Below are positions 18,729-32,000 of a DNA stretch of 64,000 bases, piece by piece. The notes below the pieces were generated by a model. The model did no database searches, was not told the DNA's origin, and saw only the letters and a list, made by a program, of their open reading frames with translations. A program made the translations under genes and the position numbers. This stretch comes from Monocercomonoides exilis (taxonomy: Eukaryota; Preaxostyla; Oxymonadida; Polymastigidae), in contig LSRY02000016.1 in NCBI GenBank assembly GCA_001643675.2, forward strand, positions 310,001-374,000. Direction: 5' to 3'. The first letter of the stretch is position 1; each line of letters begins with the position of its first letter.

Positions 18729-19403
18729 CTAACTGGATGACGTCTTTAAAGAAGGATGAGTTATCATTTTTGTATCAACTAAATGCGGCACTTCTGTTGC
18801 CAACCAAGGAGATAAACCTAACGCAAGAGCGTGAGCAATTCCAAATCGAGGTTGATTTCTTGCCCAAAGGGGCTTGAAATGAACTGTCAAGCAAATCTTT
18901 CCACCTCTGTACATTTTCACAGTTTTTCCTTCAAGTTCTGGTATTGCAATTTCCGGAGCAGAAACAGGATAAGATGTAGGTATCTTTTGATAAAAATCAA
19001 AACATGATTCATAATGGAAATTAAAATCTCAAAAATTCATTGGAAAAAAGAACAAACATCAAATTCAAATTTAAATTCATATGTTAGATGTTGATAAACA
19101 TGAGAACATGTTCCGAACCAACTGAACAAAATTTTGATAAATTAAATTGTCAATTCAAAAAACAAATATAATGATAGAAAAAAAAAATAAAACAAACTGT
19201 AACCCATCGTCGCTAGATTCGATAGAAAACCAATCATCTCCAGATTCTTGGTTTGACTTAATAAAAGCAATTATACTTTTATATTCTTCTTTGAGGCGCT
19301 CTGTCCACTTTTCTTTATCTAAAGGCCCAGCATTCGTTCTCATAACTGGAATTTTACGCAACTTATCTCTTATTTCCCCACCAGAAGATGCAGAAGCAGC
19401 CAT
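18729..19403 (-). CDS. UFC1: UFM1-conjugating enzyme (E2), three exons
   Basis: E2 enzyme that takes UFM1 from UBA5 and passes it on with the UFL1 ligase. Spliced model: exon 1 19403-19198, exon 2 19121-19058, exon 3 18983-18729, with stop TAG. It encodes about 174 residues (human 167). Introns are 76 and 74 nt (GTTTG donors; TTCAG and AAAAG acceptors). Conserved stretches: [25 protein letters not shown], then [29 protein letters not shown], and [10 protein letters not shown] with the catalytic Cys (about residue 121, codon 18891-18893), followed by HFKPLWARN and ALGLSPWLA. The ATG at 19403 is used because it directly precedes the conserved N-terminus. A candidate poly(A) signal (AATAAA on the minus strand) lies at 18702-18707, between this stop and the MED6 start. 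Confidence 0.95.
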
Positions 19404-19656
19404 CACAAAATGACAAGGAATGTGAATTGATCATTCAATATAATTCAAAATGGAAATTCAAATTCTTTAAAATATAACTTTACACAAAAAGATGAATTTT
19501 CAAATTTCAGTCAATTCATAATAAAAACGATTTATTTGTATCAAACCATTTTCAAAAAATAAATGACACTAATTTGCATTTTCTTGTGAAACTGTTTTCT
19601 ATTCAAAGAATTATATTTTTCCATCATTTTTCTATCACACAAAATGAAAAAAGAAA
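19404..19656. other. Intergenic between UFC1 and tRNA-Ser
   Basis: AT-rich, presumably the UFC1 promoter (minus strand) and the tRNA trailer. On the minus strand the tRNA is followed at once by a T-rich stretch suitable as a polymerase III terminator. No gene seen. Confidence 0.5.
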
Positions 19657-19738
19657 CGCACTGAGCAGGATTTGAACCTACGCGGGATAAACCCAACAGA
19701 TTTCAAGTCTGTCGCCTTAACCACTCGGCCATCAGTGC
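19657..19738 (-). tRNA. tRNA-Ser (anticodon UGA)
   Basis: 82 nt without an intron. The acceptor stem pairs GCACTGA with TCAGTGC, followed by discriminator G. The D-arm has GGCCGAGTGGTTAAGGC, typical of serine tRNA. The anticodon loop CTTGAAA gives UGA, the variable region is long as in type II tRNAs, and the T-arm reads GGTTCAAATCC. CCA is not encoded, as usual in eukaryotes. A TTTCTTTTTT stretch follows on the minus strand. Confidence 0.95.
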
Positions 19739-20042
19739 TTGAAGAAAAGAAAATTTGTTCACTGTTTTAAATAATATAAAAAAATACTTTATTAAAAGTG
19801 TAAACAAAATTAATATAAAAAAATCAATTATTTTTTAATTATTGTTTGAAATCACTCCTTATTTTTTATCATAATATTTGCAGATAAAAATTGAGCTTTT
19901 TTTGAAAGATAAACGTAATCCATTTGAAAAAAAAAATAATAGAAATGAAAACAATTTATCATTTTTTATTAATGATCAATATTGATCAAATATATAAAGT
20001 GTTTTTTCCGAAATTGAAAATTAATTTTTTAAAAATCCGCGC
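19739..20042. other. Intergenic, presumed promoter of the Ulp2-like gene
   Basis: AT-rich, about 300 nt between the divergently placed tRNA-Ser and the Ulp2-like gene. No defined motif could be identified. Confidence 0.4.
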
Positions 20043-23000
20043 ATGTCGACACGACAAAATAAACGTTTGCATTATAATATATATTTATTAATTTTTATTT
20101 AAAATTAAATTGTTTTTTGTTTTGGTCAAACAATTTTATTATTTTGATTTATATATATATTTTTTAATTAATGATTCAATTATTTTGATAGTTTTTCAAT
20201 TGCAACAAAATAAAAATTCTGTTAAAAGCAATCAAGATTCTTTAAATACAAAGCAACATGAATTAAAAGTTCAATCCGGAAAAACAACCGAATTTGCAAT
20301 TGAAATTGAAGAAATATCTTCTGACTCTGATGAAGACATTTTAGAAGTTGAATCTTGCAAGAATGAAACAAATGAAACATTGACTAACGAAAGCGGAGAT
20401 TCACTTAAAGAAAATCATATTTCTAAAGCAACAAATGCAAAGAAACGAATGATTCATCATGAACGGCAATTAGATGTTTTTGAAAGACGAATGAATTTAA
20501 TTGCAACAACGTTTGAGTCTCATATCAGAGAAAGATACAAACATTCCATGTTTGGTCCAAATTACTCAAAACCCAAATGTTTGAACATCGTCCCTGCTTC
20601 ATCTGCACAACGATATTATTCAAAAGATTTTTGGTGGAATAAAGAACAAGATATACAAAAATTAATTGAGATGATGATCGATATTAAGCTCTCTTCTCTT
20701 TTTATTTCGAATTCGAATGATTTTTCATTTTCATCGTTGTTTTATCTTGTTAGAAGCAGTTACAATTTTCCTTGGATAGAGCCTGAATTTTTGAATGCGA
20801 AGTTTTGGGGCTGTTCTTCGGTGGAGGAAGTCATTGAAAATATGAGAGATTTATATGGCGTAATTGTGTTAAAAGAAAGCGAAGAGATTACTCAAAGAGG
20901 CTCAATGGACACCCAACAAGGGAATCAAACTGAGAAAAATGGACAAAAAAGAGGAAAACCACCGAGAAAAAAGAAGCTTGAGACAGAAATTCAACAGTTG
21001 AAATTATGGGATGATAAAAAAATAGAATTTGATTTCAACGAAGAAGAAGACAAGACGCTTGACGAAGAGCAAAGGTTGAAAAAGGAACAACTGATGAACA
21101 TCGTGAAAGGCGAAATAAAAGGAGGAGGGAAGAATGCTGCAGTTGATGCGAGACTACGAAAGCAGCAAAGATTTAAGCATAAACATTTCGCAAACCGCAA
21201 TGGAGTCAGCAGAGCTCAAAGGCCGCAGGATTCTTTGGAGAACGATTCATTGAAGAGAGACAGCAATACAAATGAATTTGAGAACGGTGAATTCGAAAAT
21301 TCCACCACAAGCCACACAGAAGATACCACTTTTGGTTCAGCCAATTATTTTGCCACGGGTCCAAGCGCATCCATTTTGAATGAGAAAGATATTTCAACTG
21401 CCATCAACAACTCTGCTGAGGACAACGAAAACAGCGGAACAAAAGATTCAGAGTCAGATTCTGATTCTGATTCGAGCAGCTCAGATTTTCTGTCTTCGAT
21501 TAGCTCGTCTGAAGAGTCGCACAAATCGAACTACAATTCTGCCGATGATGAAGCTAATGACCCACAAACACATTCAAAGAAAGTTGAACAACATTCAACT
21601 GAAACAAACACTTCTTCAAATGTACATCATCCAGCTGCTTCTGCCGATTCTCTTCATATGCCTCTTCCTTCTCTTCCTTCTTCAAAGGACGGGAAAACGC
21701 ACAGACTGCTTTCGGCTAATGATTTACACCGTCCAAAAACAAAAGCCACACCACAAACCAAAAATAAACCATCGGCACAATCTGATTCTGCCTCAAAACA
21801 ACCAAATGCTTCACACAGTTTATTGCCCAATTTTTTACACCTTCCATTTCCAGCCTTCGCTTCACAGAAGCCTTTCCAAGAAACGTATAAATCATTGGCA
21901 CAAAAAACTTCATTTCCTTCAACATCAACTTTAAATTCAACAACAACATCTTCAGCAGCACCAGCACCAGCAACTTCTTCTTCAATCACTTCTTCTTCAT
22001 CCACAGCTCCTTTCCCTTCTTCTCCACAGTCTTTTTCATCTTCAATTTTTCCCACTCCATTTTCTTATCCACCGTCAACATCTTCTCTTTCAATGAATTC
22101 TTTGAATTCTTCTCGTTCTTCTTCATCTGCCATCGGACAAGCCTTTTCGATGCTGTCTTCTGAATCTCCCAACGCTGCTCTTCTTTCCTCTGTCCATTCT
22201 GCTTCTTCTTCTATTTCTCAGCCACACACAGACACAAAAACAACTCACTCTTCTCAAACAAAAACTGAAGCTGATAACACAAACATGCCTGCAAACCAGT
22301 CAAAATTCGATTCCTTTCCTTCTTCTTCCAATTCTCCTTCCAATCTTCCTTCAAACTCTTCTTCCAATTCTTTTTCAGAACAATCATCATCATCATCATC
22401 AACAGCAACACATTCATCTTCCCAACAGAAGCCATCTGAAGTCAATCCAAGTTTGGAGCAGCTGAAAAACACGCTTTTGATGGCAAGTGCACCGAGGCAG
22501 CATCCACGCAGGTCTTTTCTGGCAACATTGGCAAACACCATCTTGCTGTTAATCAAAGTTGGCAATGAACAGAAAGAAAAAGAGACACAGAATTGTCCAT
22601 CGAACAATAAAAACGATTCTTTGTTCTCTTCTCAACAGAGTCAAAATCCACAGTCGTCAGCTGCAAAGCAAACATCTTCTCAAAATGTGTCTTCTTCTTC
22701 TTCTGACGAGTCTGCAAATACTCTGACAACTCAAACACAACCCAATAAGATTGCTGAGGCAACAACTGCATTTCCAATTCCCAGCCAAGCTTCTTCAACA
22801 TCCCCGTCTGAATCGCTCTTTGCTTCAGCATCTCTTTCCCCTTCCTCAACCTCCTCTCCGTTTTCTTCACCTTCACCTTCACATTCACCTTCATCTTCAC
22901 CTTCACTTTCTATTTCTACTACACCTTCTGCTTTTCCTTCTGCTTCTCCAACACCAACATCTCCTTTATCACCATATCACTCATCACCATCATCACCATC

Positions 23001-26000
23001 ACTTCATTCTTCTTCTTCTTCTCCTTCTTTTCTTATTCCTGAGAATCCTCCTCTTTTTGTGTCTTCAACGCCATCTGCTGCGCCTCCTCTGTCTCTGACA
23101 CACACCCTCTTCATTCCCCAGCAGCTGCCTGTATCCACACTCAACGTCGATCTTCTGCTCCCCCCGACTCCTCGCTTGACTCCCTCTCATGCCTCCATCT
23201 TCACTGCCTCCTCTTCTCCTGCTCCTTCCTCTGCTGCTTCTGCTTCCTCATTGCATTCAGCCTCACAAACATCCAGCCAATCTTCCTCTTCTTCCTCAAA
23301 TTCTTCAAATAGCACCACTTCAAATGCAAATTCAACATCAAATTCTGCTGCAGCAAATGACAGAAAAATCGTTGATAATCAAAATACTCTGCAGCAAAAG
23401 ATTTCCACTCAGAAATCTCAAGTGTCCATAGTACCTCATTCCGCTTCAAATACACCCAATCAGTTTGTTTCCAGGCAAAGCCAACAAAATAACCAAGATT
23501 CACTGAGTGTTGCATGGGCATTCAAGCCTTTGTCAGCACCTGCCATACCAACTAAACCAAGTTCTTCGTATTCTTCTTTGCTGAAGCCTGCACTTTCGCT
23601 TCCTCCTCCCCCACCTCCTCCTTCCATCCCTTTTCCTTCTTCATCTTCCATTTCCATTCCCCATTCGTCTTCATCGCTTGCTTCTCCACACAATCCAGCA
23701 AGGCTTGCATCATATTATTCACCAGCACCATCTGCTTCGCCTTCTCCAGTTCAGCCATTTTCTTTGTCGCCTTCACCTTCTCCTTTATCACCTCCACTTT
23801 CTCCATCCACTTCGTATTCTCCTTCTCCTTCTCCTTCGCCTTCGCCTTCATTTCCATTGCAATCCACAGGAAATACTTCCCATTCGTCACAGAAAACATC
23901 TTCGTCACATGCAACTGACTCTTCGTCTGGATCTTCTTCTTCATCTGACTCACCTTCTCCTTCATCGTCTGCCTCACTTCATTCTGTTGAGAAGCCTTCT
24001 TCTCCGCTGCGAGCAGTTTCCTCTGCTCAAACATCACTTCAGTCAGAAAAGCCGAAAGTTGTGCACAAATGGAAAGGAATGTCGAAGAAAGAGAGAGAAA
24101 AAGCGGAGAAGAAGGAGAAAGAGGCTTCGCTGGAGACGAGCACGAACGAAGAAGGGAGAGAAAGAGAGTCTGTTGACGAGCAGCTGCTGAGCGAAGGGTT
24201 TGTGTGTGTCATCGAAGAGACAGCACGCGTCTGGGATCAGTTTCAGATGATGCTGCAGCAGGAGAAGAGGTGCGAGGAGAGAGGGAATACGAAAGATGGG
24301 CTGATGGAGAATGCAAATAGAACAGAAACAGAAAAGAAGGAGAAAGAAGTCGGGCGGAAAGACGAGCAGAAGGGAAAGAGTGAAAAGAAAGAAGAAAATG
24401 AAAAGACTGACGAAACCAAAAACGACTCCAAAAGGGCTAATCATGAAGATGAGCCACATTCCTCTCCTAACATCGTCAGGTCGCTCCGTTCAAGTGGGAA
24501 AAGCTCTTTTTCACTCAGTTCATCGCCTATGCGTTCAGCCACATCTGGCTCTTCTTCGCTGAACTCTCCTGCTTCGCACTCGCCTTCTCCCGTGCTGAGA
24601 GACAGGCGCTCAAACATCCCTTCGAACTTGCTTTCGTATCCTCCTCTGAAAAAGCTCCAGGCGTCGATGGGGCCTTCTTCCATTTCTCGCTTCCACTCAG
24701 CCAAAATATGCCGTCTGGCCAATCCAGCACTTATTTTCCCATTGACTTTGAATGAAAGCGATTATTCTCCATTGAAAGTGATGGTTGAATTTCTGAACAA
24801 AAGAAGAAGTCTGAACTTGTCAAATTGCAACACATTTAGAACATTGCCAATAAATTTAAAAGAAGAAACACTGAGTGTGAAGGACTCACTTTATCAACAA
24901 TCGGAACATGCTACAAATTCAATACATTCACCAGACACAGACACACATTCACTTTCTTCTTTCACCTCGGCTTCTCTCTCAAATTCCGATCCAGCCTTTC
25001 ATTGGACAACATCGCAGTTGCGTGATATTTCCATACGGCGGCATTTGGTTATTGCTTTGCGTGTTGCATTTGGGTCGATGGTTCGCGAGGCAATGGGCGA
25101 ATGTGTGAGGGAGATGCGAACGAAGAGAGAGGACGGAGGGATTGGCTGGGCAATGAAAAGGGTGCTCGGATGGGAAGGGAGAAGAACAAGAAAAAGAAAA
25201 CCAGGAAGCGATGGAGATAAATGGGAGAGTAAAGGTGAGGGCATAAAGGGAGCAAAACGGAAAAACTCAGAATTCGAAGACGGAAAAGAAGAAGAATTAG
25301 TGCAAGCAATATTGCATGAGTTTGATATTTGCAATAGCGCTGCATCAGAAAATATTCAGTTGAACACTTCGAGTGATGCTGAGAGTAACTGGGGAGAAAG
25401 CATACACTTTTTGACAGAGAAGAACAATGAAGAGGACAATTCGATAACAGACAATGATACTTCAGATGGCAACAGCAATAAAACAGATACAAATCAAACT
25501 ATTGAAGACAACACGACACAGTTGGAAGTGAACGATGTGAATGAATCTACTTCTCCTGCTTCAAGTGCAAGTAGTGGAGAAGAATTAACAAAAGCAGAAA
25601 TAAACTCACCACCATCAACTTCTGCCTCTGAGCTTGACTTGCCGCTTTTTAAAAGCAACGATCCCTTTTTGGAGGTGAGAATGGTGACAGAAGAAGCACA
25701 GTCGCAAATGTGGACAACATTTATCAACTTCCTTTTTGATGTTTTGAATCTTATTCTTCTGGAAAGGCAGATGGAAGAAAGAGAAACAGATATTTTATTG
25801 TCTATAAGCGAAAGAAAGGAAAAGGAGTCGCAGCAAAATGAAAAAGATTCACAACAAGAAGATAATACCTCAAAAATCACAAAGGAAGAAGGTAAGACAA
25901 ATAAAGAAGAAGAATCGAACGTGAAAATGGAGATTGAAGATGCTGTTTCATTGCCAATTTCAAATATGACAATTGATCAAAAAGTAGATTCCAAAAATAC

Positions 26001-29000
26001 AATCAATGAACCAAAGAAATTTGAACCAATTAATTTTAATCAGCCTTTTTCTCTATCGAACATTCCTCAGCTGCGTCCTGCACGAACAATTTTCAGTGTT
26101 CCTCTGCATTCAATCAGAGTGGGAAATTTCGTGTTAGCAATTGAAGGTCAATGCATAATTGGTGAGGATGAAAGACCTTTCAAGAAAGAAGAAGAAGATT
26201 CAAATATTTCCTCTTTAAGCAAAACTGACAGTCTTTTGAAGCGAGAAGAGGAAAGCGTCAAACGCAATTTTCAAACCAAAACTGATGCAAATCCTGCCAA
26301 TTCAGAACAAAAGAACTCCTTTGAACAACAAAAAAGCTCATTCCAATATGAACAAAATATTTTGAAGAAGAGTCGTTTGCCTTTCATTCGATTTACGGTT
26401 TCTGTTTCGACAGAGACAAAAGAGCAGCAACAAGATTGGGAAAAATGCGTAACTCTTTTAGCAGCACACAAATGTATCATTGAAAAAAAGAAAAAAGAAG
26501 AAAGTCATTCTGAAAATGAGAATTTACGCAGCAATGATAACACAAAACCAGAAAAGGAAATTGCTAATTCTTTATGTTTTGACTCTTCATTTTCAACAAC
26601 AGTGAAATCAGAACAATTAGATGTACTGGAGAAGACGAATAAGGAAGAAGAAAAGCCGAGAATATCAGAAAATTACTTCACACTAATTAAGGAAGAGGAG
26701 CCAGATCAAACAATTTCTTCATTTCAGGTTACGCTGTTTCTCAGAGATGCATTGTCTCTTTCATCACCTGCTTTTGTGAAATTCTATCAACCTCTTCAAA
26801 CAGTTGTTCTTTCATTGTTTGCAAGTCAATTCAACAACACGTCTTCTGATAGAAATTCTTTTATGAAATCATCAACTTTTGATATTTTCTCAAATAAAAC
26901 TGGTTTCTCAACACTGGAAAATGAAAAGCTAACAAGTGAATTCGGTAGGAATTTATTTAATTCGCTCCAAAATGAGTTGGGAGATAGAGACAATTGGTTG
27001 ACACTGTTGTTTTCTCCCATTCCGGCTCAGCTGAATGAAAACTTAATGTGTTCATTCCAAAGCCATCTCAAAGCAACAGATTGTTCATCTGGAATGAAAT
27101 ACGCCTCGCAGTTCTCTCAGAACATTCAAGAAAGCTGGGCTATTTCTCAAGCTGAATCCTCAAAGCAAAACCAAATAGATTCATCTCTCCTGTCTCACAC
27201 AGGAATCTCATCGTTTTTGCAGTCATCGTCTGCTTATTCGATGCTTCAACAATCTACGAGTGCAACAAGCACTTATACAAATAACTTTTTTGACTCAGCT
27301 TCAGAGCCACAAAAGCTTATGAAGTCACCGTTTAAAACAACAAACTCTCATCTGCATATTCTTCTCTTTTGGCTAGCCACTGTTCCATATCCATATCTTC
27401 CACATTATTATCCCATACTCCTGCTACCAAACGATTGGATGTTATATCTTTTAAATGATTTCCAAAAGAGTTCACAAAAATTATCTGACTCTTCTTATAT
27501 CAACCAGGAAAAATGCTCTGCTGATATTCCATCTCCTCTTTTGCTGCTGACTGCTCCACCTTCGCTTCGATTTTCTCTTTGCCAGCATCTTTCGTTTGAC
27601 TCAGCTGTGATGGCTTCTGAAAACGAGGCAGCTTTGAAAAGCCCAAATGTGCTTTCATCCTTCAACTATTACATGGATCATAATGCTTCTGTTGCAGAGC
27701 AGCTGAAATCTCTTGCACCTTCTCTAATTCGAATAAACGAATCAAACAAAAAAAAGCAGCAAAACTCTGCAAATTCATCCGAACTTCAAAAAGCCAATGG
27801 CCCATCAGGTGCATCCTCTTCAACGTCCAAAACATCTTCACAGAACACGAAAACGGGGCAAGAACGTTCAAACAAACCTGCTGCAATGTCTCTAGCTTCT
27901 TCAGTTACGTTTCCTGTATTGCCATCACCTTCATCTTTAATTCCGTCCTCTTCTCCGTTTTCTTTGAAGTATTATGAATTGTATCCTCAGCATGATTCTC
28001 CAGGTACCCCCATTCCATCTCTTTCACATTCTTCCTCATTCTCATCACCATCTTCTCTTTATACTGCTGCCAGGCCCATTCCAGATCCAATAGCTGCACA
28101 AGCTCAATCACAATTACAAGGGCAGACAACATCTAACTCATCTTCTTTTCCAAATAGAAATTCTTCTGTTTCGTCTGCTTCAAAATCAACAACGCAGTCC
28201 AATGTGTCAAATGAATTAAGAACAGATAATTCAAAACTGCCTTCTTCAATTCAACAAACTTCAACAAAGATTGCACCGCTTTCTTTGGCAAAATCAATTA
28301 CTTTCTTGGAAAGTGACAAAAAGTCAAAAGTTCAAACTGCAGTTTCAGACACTTCTTTGACGAATTTCACTCAGCCATTGAATTCTCCATTGGGTAGTTC
28401 TCAAACATATCAACCAATTTCATCCTCTTCATTTTTCAAGCAGCAAAACAACAATGAGGCAACTTCTATGTCTTCACAAAGTGGACTTGTTAATGCAGCA
28501 TATGCGGAAGTTGAATCAAAACTATCATCAGTTCAGAAACTAGATTCATTTAGTCCAACAACAGATCTTTCACATCCGATTTCATATCACATTCCAGAAG
28601 TGCAACATCACGAAAGCATTCCTCAATCAAACATACCAAAAGTACCTCAACAGGTGAATTCCTCTCCTCTGACGTTTGATCCCCCACTTGTTCCTCACCT
28701 TTCTCTTCTTCCTGGATCGTCTTTGTTCCCAATCATTCTACGCAAAGTACAATCCTTCATCCGCTTGCTTGGCACAGATGGAGATTCTCATGTGACATCA
28801 TATCCATTTGGACCAGGCGCTGCAGATCCGGTTCTGCTGACAGTTAGAGACGTCGAACGGCTGAGGCAAGGAAGATGGCTAAACGATAACATCATTACAT
28901 TTTATATCAGATATCTCATAACAAATGTGTTGAGAGAGGATGAAGATAATGATGAATATATCATGGTTGAAAACAAAAATTCACAAAAGGAGGCAAATGA

Positions 29001-32000
29001 CAGTCAAAATCAGAATTTAAAAGTTGATCCGCAAGATTCTTCACTAAACCTGACAACTGCTCTTGCAACATTGTCACCCAATTTATCAACAACCGAAGCA
29101 AATCCTGGTTACACTTTATTAAAAGTTCCTTTTAAAGCCCCAAAATATAAAGATCGTATTCACGTGTTCAACACGTTCTTTTTCAAGTACATGGATGCAG
29201 AATATAAAAAATGGGAACGTTTTAACAGAGCAGAAAGAAGACTAAATTCTCTCAGATCATTTTCTGCACAGCAGTCAGTTGCAGATGCTGCAACAGCAAC
29301 TTCTGAAAGAGAACACATCCAAGTTTCTGATAGCACAAAAGAGAAGGAAATAAAAACACAACAGGGAGAGCATCCATTTTTATCGCAGTCTTCGTCAAAT
29401 TTGGAAAACAGTTGGCTTTCGAAAAGAGGAGGAAAGCTTCTTATTAATGATACAAGCTACAAGACTTGGAGAAAAAGAAAGCGCAAATTAGTTCAAAGTT
29501 TGAAAAGCTCTGAAAACAAAGAAAAGACAAATGAGAATCAAAGCGATGAACGCCCACCATCTTCCAGTGAATCCTCCTCCTCCTCCTCATCATCTTCTTA
29601 TTCTTCTGGTTCAAACATCGACCAATTTGAGATACCTCCTCCACGTCTTCCATTTATCATACCACTTCCAACAAAAGCAAATAGGAAACGATTCATCGAA
29701 ATGCCAATTGCATCTATCACAGCAAATACGCCAATTGTTGCGTCAATAGAGAAGGTTGATAGCTCAGACTCAACTGAGGCTCAATCTGAGCCATTTAATT
29801 CTGCACCTCCTATCGATGCAGCAAAGAGCGATTCTAATGAAATGGATACTTGTTTGAACGCAAATAGCAATGGTTGCGTTGACATTAAAGTTGATGAAAC
29901 AACAAAAGCACAAAACAAGAGTGAAAATTCAACTGAATCGACTGAATCAACAACAGAGATCAGCAAAAACTTAACGCCAGAAGCAAAACAAACTGAAGAT
30001 TCCAATTCAGAGCTGAAGACATTGCAGCACATCTCTTCATCATTTTTGACTCTTGTCAAGCAACCACCACCTGTTTTGATAGAGAATGAATATCATCCTT
30101 TTGATTTTACAAAATATCGACAAACTTCATTTGCTAAAGGAATAAAATATCCATTTAAACTTCCAAAGGAGTATTTATTGGAATGCAAGGAAGACAATCC
30201 AGAAAGGGCCAGTGAGACGGAAAGCACTTCTATTCATCAATCAAATATTTCAAAGGACAATATTCATGCAGATGATACAGCTGCAACTAAAATTGAATCT
30301 AATGATGCGTCAAACAAAACATCTTCAATTTCAATGGAAATTGAACCATTTGAAGAAAAGCAAAATGATATGGATATTACAACTAAACAGTTATCTGACA
30401 GCCAAAGTGATGGCCAGCCAAACATTGAGCCATCAAGCAATGCATCGGTTGTTTCTTTATCTTCTTCTGCAAATACACATTCTACATCAATGAATAATTC
30501 ATATTCTCTTTCTCGTCCTCTTAGTGAGCGCTCTTCATTGTTCCCTGCATTGTTTATGACTCCTCGACATTTTAATTCATTATTAAACATACCAATTACA
30601 GCACCTCCACCAAATTTATTCCCGGAAGATTACAGTTCGTTTCATTCATCTTCAAATGCTTCTTCATCTTCTCAACTTATGAACACAAGCCATTCTACGG
30701 TTGCTCCTACTCCAATACCACCGTTCATGTACCAGCATTCAGATGGACATCAACAGTTCACTTTTTCGAAAAGTGAAGATAAATGCAGCCATGTCAATTA
30801 CTCTTACCACCCTCCCTTCTTCATCTCTCAGAACTCCTCATTCACTGCGGCGTATAATCGAGTGCGGAATTGGACGAAAAAGAAAGACTTATTCCAGAAT
30901 GACTTTGTTCTGATTCCAATCAATGAAGACAACCACTGGTCACTTGCTGTTGTATGCTATCCTCGGTTGGTATTCGATGGTTCTGTTTGGACTGGGGGAT
31001 TGCGAAAATTGTGGGAAAATGAAGTAAAGAAAAGAGAAATTGACAACGAAATAAAAAGAATAGCAGAAGGAAACAGAAGGAAGCATGTTAGTAGCAAAAG
31101 GGGAAGAAGTGATTCAAATAAAAGAGGAGGAGAAAACAACGAGAGTAATGAAGTTGAAGAATGCACAGTGAAAAACGATAATGTTGATAAAGATATTCTT
31201 CTGCATCGAAATATTGACGAGCAGCTGCATGAGTTACTGGATGAGACAGAATGGGAAATGTATGATATTCGCGGAAAGCTGATGGAAGAGGAGATGTGGA
31301 ACGAGTGGAAAAGAAAAGAGACAAAACATGAAAATGAAATACGGAAAAGAATCAGGAAAATTAAGATTGACGAAGAACTCAGTGAAGAGATGGAAGAAAG
31401 TGAAGCATTTTATAGTTTAGATGAAGTTGACTTTCTGAATTGCGAAACATCTTCTTCAGAGACAGATGATTCTGATGATGCTTCTTCTGACACAACAAAA
31501 AAAGGATACAAAAAAAGTGGAAAGAAAAAAAGAGCTCTTCGTATTTGCAGCGACGATGCCAACAATGGAAATGTGGAGAGTGCTGAAGAAGCGAAAAAGG
31601 ATGTGGAAATTAAACCATTGAAAAAGAAGCCAGATTCTCAGGTTGTGACGCAATACAAGAAGTTAATGCACAAAGCAGATCCTCCACAATTCTTTTTTGT
31701 TGAAGTGTCAATAGATGTGGTGAGATCTACAATTGAACAAATGACAAGTGATTGGCCAAGCAAGACGAATCTGATTGATTCTCAATCAAAAGAAAAAGAA
31801 ATTGAAAAAAGACCAAGCCGAACACGTCTTTCAGACAGCACTTTAAACAGGGAAACAAGATCCCTTCAAAATGCTGATATTCAGTCGAATGCTCCTTTTT
31901 CTTCTCAGATGTCCTCATCTGCGGATGCATCTTCGGAATCAGCCGAATCTGAGCCAGAACATTTTTCCGAGAAAGAGAAATTGCCAAGTTCTCTTTTGAT

